DNA from: JBBQWR01 sp038210495
GTDB taxonomy: Bacteria > Planctomycetota > Planctomycetia > Pirellulales > DATAWG01
NCBI GenBank assembly: GCA_038210495.1
Contig: JBBQWR010000015.1
Location: 1-64,000 of the forward strand
Reading direction: 5' to 3'
Length of the DNA stretch: 64,000 bases
Made by a program: the position numbers and the translations under genes. The notes beneath the pieces are model-generated. The model made no database searches and had not been told where the DNA came from. It was given only the letters and a program-made list of their open reading frames with translations. This document shows, piece by piece, positions 15,500 through 24,027 of the stretch (positions within the stretch are counted from its first letter, which is position 1; every line of letters starts with the position of its first letter).

Positions 15500-16885
15500 C
15501 TAAGTGGCGCCTTCTATTCCCAATTCGATGGCCGCGCAGATTCGATCCAATTCGTCTAGCGTAACGCAAAGGGGCGGCACGATCACGATGACATTGCCTA
15601 GCGGCCGAAGCAATACGCCTTGCGTACGCGCGATGTCGCAGACGCGCTGCCCTCTCTTTTCAGTCCACGGATACGGAGTCTGAGCTTGCTTGTCGGATAC
15701 CAATTCGATCGCGGCGATCATTCCCCGCTGACGCGTATGACCGACGTGGGGCAATTGCTCGATGCGCCGCAGATGATCGGCCAGCCGCTCGATTTTGGGC
15801 TGCAATCGAATGAGCGTCTGCTCGTCCTCAAAGACGTCGAGCGTCGCCAATGCGACGGCGGCGCCAAGCGGATTGCCGCCGTAAGTGTGCCCATGAAAGA
15901 ATGTTCGGCCGGACGCATAATCGCCGAGAAAGGCTTGCCAGATTTCGTCGGTTGCCAATGTCGCGGCCAAGGGCAAATAGCCACCGGTCAGCCCCTTCGC
16001 GAGACACAACAAATCGGGGCTCACTTGCTCGTGCTCGCAGGCAAACAGACGTCCGGTTCGACCGCAGCCGACGGCGACTTCATCGGCAATTAATAGCACG
16101 TCATGGCGACGGGTTAACTCCCGGACGCCGCTCAAGTATCCGTGCGGATGCACGATCATCCCCGCGGCGCCTTGCACGAGCGGTTCGATGACGACGGCGG
16201 CAATTTCCGCGTGTCGCCGAGACAGCAATTGCTCCATGGCCGCCAAATGATGACCGCAAAGCCGGTCCGCCGGGACGCCCTTCGGGAGTCGATAAGTATC
16301 CGGCGCGGGCAGCCTCAGCACTTCAAACAAGAGCGGTTCGAACATGGCATGAAATCGCTCTACGCCGCCAACGCTAACGCTCCCCAGCGTATCGCCATGA
16401 TAAGCGCCATCGAACGCCACAAAGAGCCGCTTGTCCGGCTTCGGCTGTTGCCGCTGCCGCCAATATTGAAACGCCATTTTTAGGGCGACTTCAACCGCCG
16501 TCGCGCCGTCGTCCGAAAAGAAGACATGCGATAGGCCCCGCGGCGCCAAGTCCACGAGCCGTTTGGCCAGTTGAATCGTATTGGGATTCGACGAGCCGAG
16601 ATTCGTCACATGCGCGACGCGGTCCAATTGGGCCCGAATGGCCGCGTCGAGCCGCGGGTGACGGTGGCCGTGCGTGTTGCACCACAGGCTGCTGACACCG
16701 TCCAGATACGCCCGGCCTTCGACATCCCAAAGCGTGCAACCTTCAGCCCGCTCGATAATCAGCGGCTCGTATTCGGCCATCTGCGTGAAGGCATGCCACA
16801 CGATCTCGCGATCCCAGCGCCGCAAATCGTCGTTTGAGGGGGCGCTGCGAGAAGACGGTAACGGAGAGTCTTTTGGCTCGATCAC
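15500..16885 (-). CDS. bioA: Adenosylmethionine-8-amino-7-oxononanoate aminotransferase BioA
   Basis: PLP enzyme of biotin synthesis; transfers the amino group of SAM to KAPA giving DAPA. Family marks are WHAFTQMAEYEPL and SSLWCNTHGHRHP near the N-terminus, the PLP aspartate in LIADEVAVGCGRTG and the PLP lysine in CLAKGLTGGYLPLAAT. I place the start at the GTG at 16885 (or the GTG just before it at 16888), giving about 461 residues. The ORF runs on to 17071, but the extra 60 residues are an out-of-frame reading of a SAM-hydrolase remnant whose TGA overlaps this GTG. Confidence 0.9.
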   Translation of the reverse strand: MIEPKDSPLPSSRSAPSNDDLRRWDREIVWHAFTQMAEYEPLIIERAEGCTLWDVEGRAYLDGVSSLWCNTHGHRHPRLDAAIRAQLDRVAHVTNLGSSNPNTIQLAKRLVDLAPRGLSHVFFSDDGATAVEVALKMAFQYWRQRQQPKPDKRLFVAFDGAYHGDTLGSVSVGGVERFHAMFEPLLFEVLRLPAPDTYRLPKGVPADRLCGHHLAAMEQLLSRRHAEIAAVVIEPLVQGAAGMIVHPHGYLSGVRELTRRHDVLLIADEVAVGCGRTGRLFACEHEQVSPDLLCLAKGLTGGYLPLAATLATDEIWQAFLGDYASGRTFFHGHTYGGNPLGAAVALATLDVFEDEQTLIRLQPKIERLADHLRRIEQLPHVGHTRQRGMIAAIELVSDKQAQTPYPWTEKRGQRVCDIARTQGVLLRPLGNVIVIVPPLCVTLDELDRICAAIELGIEGAT

Positions 16886-17013
16886 CACGGCGCCTCGACG
16901 AGATTTCCGGCGCCAACGTTCAGTCGGCTCGAAGCGCTGCCTCGGCTGACGGCGACCGCCCCATAGGGACTGCCGGGGCCGAAATCGGTCGTAAGAATGA
17001 TCGCGCGATTCAT
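16882..17013 (-). pseudogene. Internally deleted SAM hydrolase (DUF62) remnant
   Basis: A 43-codon frame begins MNRAIILTTDFGPGSPYG, which matches the N-terminus of SAM hydroxide adenosyltransferases (LTTDFG...PY), and ends with AVSRGSASSRLNVGAGNLVE, which matches the C-terminal GSAA..L.VGxGDxV segment of the same family. About 200 or more residues in between are missing, and the join keeps the frame. Its TGA overlaps the bioA GTG (GTGA), so if translated it could couple to bioA. The family match is from memory of the domain and needs a profile search. Confidence 0.55.
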
Positions 17014-17087
17014 CCCGTCGAGTGTAGACGCTCCCCGGCGATCGGCCAAGGCGCCGGCTGACGAGGTCCACGCGCCGGTGGCGACGT

Positions 17088-17654
17088 TTAAGCGATCGCC
17101 GTTAAAACCGTGTCCCGCGCCTCGTTAAACTGGGCGTCGGAAATCGCGGGAACCAGATCGGCCGTTTCAAGCGGCTCGGGCAACTCGACCCAACTTCGGC
17201 AGCCGGCAAAATACGGCGAGTCGGACAGAGTCATACTGGCCGGAAGCGAGTAGGCGCGCACCAGCAATAAAAACAGCCCGGGATCTCTATAACTGAACCG
17301 CTGGAGGACCGTCTCCGGCGACCAGATATGCAGCCCGGCAAGCCGATCGAGCTTTGCTTCGTCGACCAAGCGATAGGCGTCGCTGACCGCGACGTATTGC
17401 GAAATCGGAATGGCGCCCGGCGCGGGCGCGTTTCGGGAAACGCCCTCAAGCAGCGACTGCCCCACGCCGGTCAACTGTTCGGGCTGCTGATGATACTGAG
17501 AAGGAAAGAGCCAAAACTCGGGATGCGCGACCCGAAATCCCTCGCTCCCTTCGTGAATGCCCCCCTTGCGCAAAACGATCGTTTGAATACCTTCCGCCAG
17601 AGCTCGACACACTACGGCCCATTCTTTGAAGGCGAACCGGTTCGAGGGAATCAT
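17088..17654 (-). CDS. DUF1802 family protein
   Basis: 188 residues from the ATG at 17654. The family start FAFKEWAVVCRALAEGIQTIVLRKGGI is clear, followed by FWLFPSQYHQQPEQL. DUF1802 proteins are soluble and of unknown function, found in planctomycetes and cyanobacteria. A longer frame from 17687 would run into an inverted-repeat element, so the later start is better. It lies about 200 bp upstream of bioA on the same strand. Confidence 0.8.
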   Translation of the reverse strand: MIPSNRFAFKEWAVVCRALAEGIQTIVLRKGGIHEGSEGFRVAHPEFWLFPSQYHQQPEQLTGVGQSLLEGVSRNAPAPGAIPISQYVAVSDAYRLVDEAKLDRLAGLHIWSPETVLQRFSYRDPGLFLLLVRAYSLPASMTLSDSPYFAGCRSWVELPEPLETADLVPAISDAQFNEARDTVLTAIA

Positions 17655-17683
17655 CGCAAGACGACCTCCGCAATCCACTTGGC

Positions 17684-17724
17684 TCAAAACCGCCGGGGGC
17701 CGTCCCCTTCTCCCAGGCGGTTAG
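17684..17724. repeat. Hairpin repeat AACCGCC...GGCGGTT with GTCCCCTTCTC core
   Basis: AACCGCC at 17688-17694 pairs with GGCGGTT at 17716-17722; the core reads GGGGGCCGTCCCCTTCTCCC. A second copy in the opposite orientation lies at 47325-47383, and a degraded trace of the core appears near 60026-60056. Confidence 0.6.
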
Positions 17725-17730
17725 AACCAC

Positions 17731-18849
17731 CTAGAATTTCGCGGCGCTGACCGGCTGGCCGTCGCACGAGAGATTGAGCCGATCCCAGACGCCGAGGTTG
17801 TTTGGGTCCGTGCCCAATTCCACGTAATCGGTAATGTAGTGGACCGATCCATCGGCGAACACGACGTTTCCGCCACCGACATGCATGCTTCTCACCGTCT
17901 GCTGCCAGTTGGGCCAATTGCCACTCGAGCAACTCATGCCCTGGGCGACGACCTGCGGTCCTCCGCCAAATTCGGCCCACAAATCGGTGCAACTCACCAT
18001 GTCATCGGCCAGCGCGGAGTTGCTATTGGGGCCGTTGTCGTCGCCGTAATATCCGTGCGCCCAGAGCGCGCTAGGACACCCACCGCTCATCGCCCAAATC
18101 CCACGCGGATCGTAGGCCGTGATGCCGGCGCGAATCTCTCCGACCAGGATCGTGTTGCTGGCGCCATCGAGAATATCGTCTACGCGAAGCGAAATGTTGG
18201 CGCCCATGACGCCACGGACGGTGTTCAACTTCCAGGCGGAAGTTGACGACCCCGCGGGCAGCCCCGTGCCCGAGATGGACATATAGCCCAGGGCCGCGTT
18301 GGCGGCGTAGTTGCCGCGGGCCCAATTGTCTCCCATCTTGTTCGTCAGGCTACTCGCCGAACCGTTGAACGGCTTGCGATTGAATGCGTCCGACGGGCAA
18401 AGCATGAACGTGAGCCCTACCGCACGGGCTGCCTGGTTGTTCGTGCCATCGGCAAAAGCGCCGTCTTTTACGATCGGGTTGGCAAAGCTGAACTTGTTGT
18501 ACAAATCCGCCTGCTCGATGTAGGGAAGAATCAGAATTACCCAATTCTCGGCGAGGTTGGGATTATTCGTTGTTTCGATCTGCGATGTATCCAGTTTGCC
18601 GTTGACCTTCCACACGGAACTCGGCGGAAACTGGCCCGTGACCTTGTTGTATTGAAGCAGGGCCAAACTTAATTGGTGCAAATTGTTGGCGCACTGAGTA
18701 CGACGGCCCGCTTCACGGGCGTTGTTCACCGCCGGCAAAAGCAGGGAAACGAGAATGCCGATGATCGTGATCACAACCAACAATTCGACCAAGGTGAAGC
18801 CGCGGGGGACCTGGTCGTTCGATCGCTGGGCACGCGAATTGGTTAACAT
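17731..18849 (-). CDS. DUF1559 pseudopilin-like protein (copy 1)
   Basis: 372 residues. A prepilin-type N-terminus (RGFTLVELLVVITIIGILVSLLLPAV) should be cleaved after Gly and methylated at Phe; the rest is the DUF1559 (SBP_bac_10) domain with CANNLHQLSLALLQYNKVTGQFPPSS and the C-terminal HVGGGNVVFADGSVHYI. These large families are typical of planctomycetes; their role (pseudopilin or surface protein) is not established. It follows the closely related copy at 18908-20038 by 58 bp. Confidence 0.9.
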   Translation of the reverse strand: MLTNSRAQRSNDQVPRGFTLVELLVVITIIGILVSLLLPAVNNAREAGRRTQCANNLHQLSLALLQYNKVTGQFPPSSVWKVNGKLDTSQIETTNNPNLAENWVILILPYIEQADLYNKFSFANPIVKDGAFADGTNNQAARAVGLTFMLCPSDAFNRKPFNGSASSLTNKMGDNWARGNYAANAALGYMSISGTGLPAGSSTSAWKLNTVRGVMGANISLRVDDILDGASNTILVGEIRAGITAYDPRGIWAMSGGCPSALWAHGYYGDDNGPNSNSALADDMVSCTDLWAEFGGGPQVVAQGMSCSSGNWPNWQQTVRSMHVGGGNVVFADGSVHYITDYVELGTDPNNLGVWDRLNLSCDGQPVSAAKF

Positions 18850-18907
18850 GGGGTCGCTCGGCGATGACGGAAGGCTTCGTCGCGGTTAAAAAGGGTGATA
18901 AGGGAAA

Positions 18908-20038
18908 TCAATAACTCGCCGCGCTGACCGGTTGCCCGTCGCACGATGCATTCAATCGGTCCCAGACGCTGAGATTATTGATGTCGCCACTATGATCTAC
19001 AAAATCGCTGATAAAATGAACCGATCCGTCTGCAAAGGCGACGTTGACCCCGCCAGAATGCATACTACGAGCCGTTTGCTGCCAATTGGATTTATTGCCC
19101 GGCGCGCAAGACATTCCCTCGGCGGCGACCTTCGTTCCGTCGTTACCGAACTCGTTCCACAAATCTTGGCAACTGAGCATGTCGTCGGCTTGCGGCAGAT
19201 TGGAATTAGGGCCATTGGCGTCGCTTATGAAACCGTGTGCCCAAAGCGCGCTCGGACAGGCGCCGCTCATGGCCCAAACTCCACGGCAATCGTAATTCCT
19301 AATTCCGGCGCGAAGTTCGCCGACGAGAATCGTGTTGCTCGCGCCGTCGAGAATATCGTCCACTCGCAGGGACAGGTTGGCGCCCATGATGCCGCGAACT
19401 TGGTTGATTTGCCAACTGCCAGTTGAATACTGAGTCGTCTTCGGAACGGCCGCGTTTCCGTAGGCTTCGCTACGATGAGAGATGGTCATGTAACCAAGGG
19501 CCGCGTTCGCGGCGTAGTTGCCCCGCGCCCAGCCATCACCCAATTGATTCGTCGCGCCGCTGGCCGAGCCGTCAAACGTCTTGCGGTTGAACGCATCGCT
19601 ACCACAGAGCATCACGGCCAAGTTGATCCCACGCGGCATGGCATTGGCCGGATCGCAAATCGGCTTGGTCAGATCGAATTTTTTCTGTAAGTCGGCTTGG
19701 TCGAGGTAGGGCAAAATGAGGATCACCCAGTTCTCGGCCAGATGAGAGTTGTTGGCCTTTTCGATGTTCGAGACGTCTAGCTTTCCATTTTCTTTCCACA
19801 CGGAACTTGGCGGAAACTGCCCGGCCGTGCGATGATACGCGGTCAAGGCCAGGGCGATTTGATGCAAGTTATTCGCACACGCCACTTTCCGCCCGGACTC
19901 TCGAGCGGCGTTGACGGCCGGCAACAACAGCGAAACTAGGACTCCAATAATGGTGATGACGACCAACAACTCAACCAGCGTAAACCCTGAGCGGTCCCGG
20001 CGCGCGCAAGCCCGCAAATTCGACCAGTAATACCGCAT
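18908..20038 (-). CDS. DUF1559 pseudopilin-like protein (copy 2)
   Basis: 376 residues from the ATG at 20038 (a start at 20077 is possible). The prepilin motif SGFTLVELLVVITIIGVLVSLLLPAV and the DUF1559 end HSGGVNVAFADGSVHFI are present. Long stretches are nearly the same as in copy 1 (for example AENWVILILPY and NLSLRVDDILDGASNTILVGE), so the pair arose by tandem duplication. It is the first gene of the pair. Confidence 0.9.
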   Translation of the reverse strand: MRYYWSNLRACARRDRSGFTLVELLVVITIIGVLVSLLLPAVNAARESGRKVACANNLHQIALALTAYHRTAGQFPPSSVWKENGKLDVSNIEKANNSHLAENWVILILPYLDQADLQKKFDLTKPICDPANAMPRGINLAVMLCGSDAFNRKTFDGSASGATNQLGDGWARGNYAANAALGYMTISHRSEAYGNAAVPKTTQYSTGSWQINQVRGIMGANLSLRVDDILDGASNTILVGELRAGIRNYDCRGVWAMSGACPSALWAHGFISDANGPNSNLPQADDMLSCQDLWNEFGNDGTKVAAEGMSCAPGNKSNWQQTARSMHSGGVNVAFADGSVHFISDFVDHSGDINNLSVWDRLNASCDGQPVSAASY

Positions 20039-20188
20039 AGAAAGAAATCCAGAGAAGATTGTTTGGGGCGACCCCATGTCGTCTGGCGCTACCTTAACAC
20101 AAACGAGCTACCCTGCCAATAAAAATGCACGGGCACGCCAGGCTGCGCACGAAAAGGAACGGCCGAGCGTTGCTTGGCAAATGCACGC

Positions 20189-21253
20189 TCAACTGCCGAT
20201 GTAACGCGCGTAAAGCGTTCGGGCCGTCGCGGGATCATCCGTTCCCCCGATGATCGATCTGCCGTCTGGAAACACGGTCAGCAAGTAGTCGTCGACCGCC
20301 AAGCGAAGCAGATGGCGATTGTGGGTGACTGTGCCGACACCGGCCAGCTTTTCGGCCAGCGACGGCAGGTCGATTTTCATTCGCGCGGGAGCCTGAATCT
20401 GGATCGCGTTTCGTCCACAGAGAATCGCCGTTTGACTGCCGTGCTGGCCCGTCAGCCAAGGGTAATCCTGCTCGCGGCATGTCGGGCAGCCACGCTCTTG
20501 CAGCGAGTCGAGGCCCATCGCGCGAAATCGATTTTCCCACAAATCGACAACCAGGAGCCCTCGTTGCACGGCCGAGCGGTTGCCGCTCAGAATTTTTATC
20601 GCTTCGCAAACTTGGATCGAGGCCACCACTCCAATGATCGGGCCAAGCACTCCCGCCGTGTCGCAGGTGGGCATGGTTCCCGGCGGCGGTGATTCGGGAA
20701 TGAGGCAGCGCAGACAAGGGGTCTCGCCGGGGAGGATGGTCATCGATTGGCCGGAAGCCCCGATCGCGCCGCCGTAGACCCACGGCAGGCGAAGTTTTTG
20801 CGAAGCCTCGTTGATGAGATAACGAGTTTCGAAATTGTCCAATCCATCCAGCAACAGATCCATCCCCGAGGCCAACTCGAGTATGTTCGCGGCCGAGATA
20901 TCCGCCACGTGCGGTTCGATCTGAATGGACGAATTGATCTGGCGCAGTTTTTCGGCGGCCGCGATCGCTTTGGGGTATTGGGCGGCGACGTCTGCCTCGT
21001 CGTAAAGCATCTGCCGCTGAAGGTTGTTAAGCTCGAGAAAGTCCCGGTCGACGATCCGCAACATGCCGACGCCAGCCCGAGCAAGCAGCGTCGCGAGCAT
21101 GGAACCGAGGGCGCCGCAACCGCAGATGAGCACTCGGCTCGCTTGCAGTTTCCGCTGGCCCGCTTCACCTAACGGAGCGAATCGTTCTTGGCGCGCATAG
21201 CGGCCGGTAAACTTGGTCGGCTTATCGGTCCGCATGTCGTCGTCGCTGGTCAT
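20189..21253 (-). CDS. ThiF/MoeB-family adenylyltransferase
   Basis: 354 residues, E1-like enzyme that adenylates the C-terminus of a ubiquitin-like sulfur carrier such as ThiS or MoaD. The nucleotide-binding loop is ICGCGALGSMLATLLARAGVG, and the family blocks RDFLELNNLQRQML and GLDNFETRYLINEAS follow. Two C-x2-C pairs (CLRC near residue 180 and CPTC near 258) probably hold zinc. A C-terminal extension (HNRHLLRLAVDDYLLTVFPDG) follows the core. The upstream GH2-like gene ends inside its start (ATGA overlap). No sulfur-carrier gene is nearby. Confidence 0.88.
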   Translation of the reverse strand: MTSDDDMRTDKPTKFTGRYARQERFAPLGEAGQRKLQASRVLICGCGALGSMLATLLARAGVGMLRIVDRDFLELNNLQRQMLYDEADVAAQYPKAIAAAEKLRQINSSIQIEPHVADISAANILELASGMDLLLDGLDNFETRYLINEASQKLRLPWVYGGAIGASGQSMTILPGETPCLRCLIPESPPPGTMPTCDTAGVLGPIIGVVASIQVCEAIKILSGNRSAVQRGLLVVDLWENRFRAMGLDSLQERGCPTCREQDYPWLTGQHGSQTAILCGRNAIQIQAPARMKIDLPSLAEKLAGVGTVTHNRHLLRLAVDDYLLTVFPDGRSIIGGTDDPATARTLYARYIGS

Positions 21254-22179
21254 GGAAGCTCAATGATATAGCCTGCGAAATCGCCGATGTTCGCCATATC
21301 GAATTGCAATTGATCACACTGGCGACGGCCGTTCTCAATCGACGCGTTGGCGGTTCCGTCTCGATGTCGCCGTAACACGACGATTGGTATGCGTCGATCG
21401 CCGGACGTTTGCCACTCGAGCAACTCGGGTAACCGGTCGGATCGACACACGATCAACTGAGCCCATCCAGGGACCGAGACGGGGCCAGTCTCCGGCATTC
21501 GAGTCGCGAGGAGCAAGTTCGGCGCTCGCTTTCTCATTTCGTCGGTAACTAAAGTCTCGGGATTGAGCATGACCGCGAAGACCGCGGGCCATTGGCCGAG
21601 CCGGCGAGTCTCCGCTTCGGCTCCTGGGCCTGCCTCGATCAAATTCACCAAGAGCGGCACGCCCAGGCGACTCGCCTCGGCGCAAAGCCGATCGTCGGCG
21701 TGGTCGACTGCCAGCACAGACTCAGCGGCTCTCGCGGCGGCTAAGTCAGAGACCGTGACCTGGGCTTTCGCCACGCCTCTAGCAACCCACCGGCGACCGT
21801 CCAAGAACAGCGACTGATCTCGGTTGCCTAGTCGTCGAATACCCATCAGCCGGTCGATCTTTTCGGAGTGTTCGGCCCACCGGATATCGAGTTTCGCGCG
21901 ATACAAAAACGGTGTTTCCGGAGTCCAAAAGCATGGGTCGGGAATCACCGCTTCGAGCAGCACCGAGCCGCCGGGCCCGCGGTCCAAGAGCGAGATTTTC
22001 GCCGGCAACGTCTTGGCGAATTGGCAATCTGGACCGGCGATGTGACCTTCGAGCGTCAACTGCGTGGCGTGCGGCCCGCCGTCCGCCGGGTCGAGACGCG
22101 CATAGACACGGGCCTCGGCCGGGTTGGCGTCGCCGAAAAAAACGTCAATATCATTCGCGATGGGCAGAAGCACGGACAC
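21250..22179 (-). CDS. GH2-like (beta-galactosidase-like) protein without obvious catalytic residues
   Basis: 309 residues, no signal peptide. Residues about 80-135 look like the immunoglobulin-like and barrel-entry part of family 2 glycoside hydrolases (PDPCFWTPETPFLYRAKLDIR, then LMGIRRL and FLDGRRWVARGV). A barrel-like part follows (ASRLGVPLLVNLIEAGPGAE) but the usual catalytic glutamate blocks are not recognisable and the protein is short. It overlaps the ThiF-like gene by 4 bp, so the two are translationally coupled. Function unknown; probably not an active glycosidase. Confidence 0.6.
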   Translation of the reverse strand: MSVLLPIANDIDVFFGDANPAEARVYARLDPADGGPHATQLTLEGHIAGPDCQFAKTLPAKISLLDRGPGGSVLLEAVIPDPCFWTPETPFLYRAKLDIRWAEHSEKIDRLMGIRRLGNRDQSLFLDGRRWVARGVAKAQVTVSDLAAARAAESVLAVDHADDRLCAEASRLGVPLLVNLIEAGPGAEAETRRLGQWPAVFAVMLNPETLVTDEMRKRAPNLLLATRMPETGPVSVPGWAQLIVCRSDRLPELLEWQTSGDRRIPIVVLRRHRDGTANASIENGRRQCDQLQFDMANIGDFAGYIIELP

Positions 22180-22376
22180 TAGGTTTCCATCGGCCAGGTT
22201 CGGCCGGTCTCGGCCAGACTAATCAGCGCGCTAGGATTGCAGCGAGTTGATATCGTCGATCATACTGCCGCGATTATACCGACTGGCCCCGCCCCTTGCC
22301 GTAAGGCGCTGCGAGCTTTAGGCTCTGGTCAGTGCAGCGTGTAGACATTTTGCCCATCCAACCCCAGGCGTTCGTC

Positions 22377-22661
22377 ATGATTACCGTCGGCATGGACTAT
22401 CACGTGATCCCCGGCAAGCAAAAAGATTTCGAAAGCAAGTTCGCCGCGGTTCTCGGCGCGCTGCGTGGCGCCGCCGGGCACACCGACTCGAAATTGTATC
22501 GCGATGTCAGCGACGATTGCTCCTATTTGATTGTCAGCGAATGGTCGGATGAGCAAGCTTTTAGCGATTTTATCCGCAGCCCGGGATTTCGCGACGTGAC
22601 CAACTGGGGCAAAGAGCAAATCTTGTCCGACCGGCCGAGGCACAAAATCTACAAGCATTAG
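22377..22661 (+). CDS. Antibiotic biosynthesis monooxygenase (ABM) domain protein
   Basis: 94 residues from the ATG at 22377 (MITVGMDYHVIPGKQKDFE). The small ferredoxin-like ABM fold is recognisable from GHTDSKLYRDVSDDCSYLIVSEW and the following FSDFIRSPGF. ABM proteins include heme-degrading and quinone monooxygenases, but many have unknown roles. It stands alone between divergent and unrelated genes. Confidence 0.8.
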   Translation: MITVGMDYHVIPGKQKDFESKFAAVLGALRGAAGHTDSKLYRDVSDDCSYLIVSEWSDEQAFSDFIRSPGFRDVTNWGKEQILSDRPRHKIYKH

Positions 22662-22956
22662 AGAGCCTCGTTTGTCCCCTCCTCGTCTTGCGCGGACCCC
22701 GTCCCCAGCGAGTGATTGGGTCTCTCGAGCCCGCAGCGCCTCGCCTGCTCCGAAGGCGTCCTTCCCAATTCTGAAAATCCCGTTAATCCTGTCGAAATTC
22801 GTCCACGTCTAAAAAAATCAGCCCGACGCGATCGCGCGAGCGGATGGGAACGACCCCATTACTTGACTATGTGGGGTTTGTCGATTAAGCTGCTTAGTTA
22901 GATCCTCACCTCGCGGTACTCCCCCGGATTTTTTTGCCCATGAGTCGCTCTCCAGC

Positions 22957-23643
22957 GTGTCGTCGTCAGCAGTTTGCGGTCGTTGTCTCATTTTTTTGGT
23001 CACCGCATTAACGACGACGTTGGCGCTCGCCACGCCAATCGCAATTAACTCCGGAACTGGACTGTTCAATACCGGCGTGGGAGCCACCGGGACGACTCTG
23101 GCGGATGGAACGCTCGACTTGCATTATGCTATTACCGCGAGTCCCGACGGCGCCTCGACCGAAACGGCGAAAACCTCGGCGAGCGGTTTTCCGATCGGCC
23201 CTTGGCTGGGAGACGACACCGCATCGGATTGGATCGGCGAAACGGCCGGCTATCCGTCATTAAACGAAGGCGCCGGTCTGTTTCATAACGACACGACATT
23301 CAGCTCACCGATCGCGGGCACGATCACGATCACCGGCCAATGGGCTACGGACGACGAAGGCCCCGACATCTTATTGAATGGTGTTTCGACCGTTGCTACG
23401 TCCGGCGGATTCGGCAGCTTCTTTCCCTTCTCGATTACCGGATCGGTTGTCGCCGGCGCGAACACTCTTAGCTTCGAGAATTTCAATTCCGGTGGTCCAG
23501 GTGGCGTTCGCGTGGAATTCACCTCCGCCGACGTGTCCCCTGTTCCAGAGCCGTCGTCTCTCGCCATCTTTGGAATCGGCGCCCTAGGGCTAGTAATCGC
23601 ACGGCTTCCCCGCCGAGCGTACGCCAAGTCCCTTCTGCAATAG
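22957..23643 (+). CDS. PEP-CTERM sorted secreted protein
   Basis: 228 residues, exported. The C-terminal sorting signal is SPVPEPSSLAIFGIGALGLV followed by a hydrophobic stretch and basic RLPRRAYAK. The middle is a glycine- and threonine-rich beta-sandwich-like region (TITGQWATDDEGPDILLNG). The start is uncertain: this frame can begin at the GTG at 22957, but an ATG at 22940 in another frame (MSRSPACRRQQFAVVVSFF) would give a better signal peptide if one base were added to the run of seven T at 22991-22997. Confidence 0.75.
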   Translation: MSSSAVCGRCLIFLVTALTTTLALATPIAINSGTGLFNTGVGATGTTLADGTLDLHYAITASPDGASTETAKTSASGFPIGPWLGDDTASDWIGETAGYPSLNEGAGLFHNDTTFSSPIAGTITITGQWATDDEGPDILLNGVSTVATSGGFGSFFPFSITGSVVAGANTLSFENFNSGGPGGVRVEFTSADVSPVPEPSSLAIFGIGALGLVIARLPRRAYAKSLLQ

Positions 23644-24027
23644 CGGCAAGCGGGCAACCGCTCGATTGAGCGGGTGATACACCGAGCTCTTTGGGCGGGT
23701 TGCGAGCAGTCCGGGCAAAACCGCAAATTCCGTCCCAGCGAACATTCGGCTGAGTTCCACCGCCAGGTCGCGTTGCGCTGCGGCTTGGAACTTCGCCTCC
23801 GGCATTTCCAACCCCTAGATTCGGCTGCCCGCACTACTCGGTCTCCCCTCAATATCTACCCGCTGCAAATCGAAAGGGCAAAGGCCGTCACAACCACGGA
23901 AACCGTCCCCAGAACATCAACTTACGGAATCGCTGGCGAGCCGAACCTTTGATTGACGAATCGTTAAAATCGCATTACGATTCAAACTGCACTTCCTTGT
24001 CGCGACAGCTTCAGCGGACAGACAATC
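23644..24027. other. Intergenic region, possible gene remnant on the minus strand
   Basis: A minus-strand open frame at 23590-23811 (73 residues) contains HPLNRAVARLPLLQK, which resembles the end of class I methyltransferases, but it overlaps the end of the PEP-CTERM gene and has no other support. Nothing else is seen in this stretch. Confidence 0.3.

Noticed and set aside
16889..17071. N-terminal extension of BioA
   Set aside because: The sequence is an out-of-frame reading of the SAM-hydrolase remnant and does not match BioA proteins.
23590..23811. Minus-strand 73-residue gene
   Set aside because: Weak likeness to a methyltransferase tail only, overlaps the PEP-CTERM gene end, no start context.
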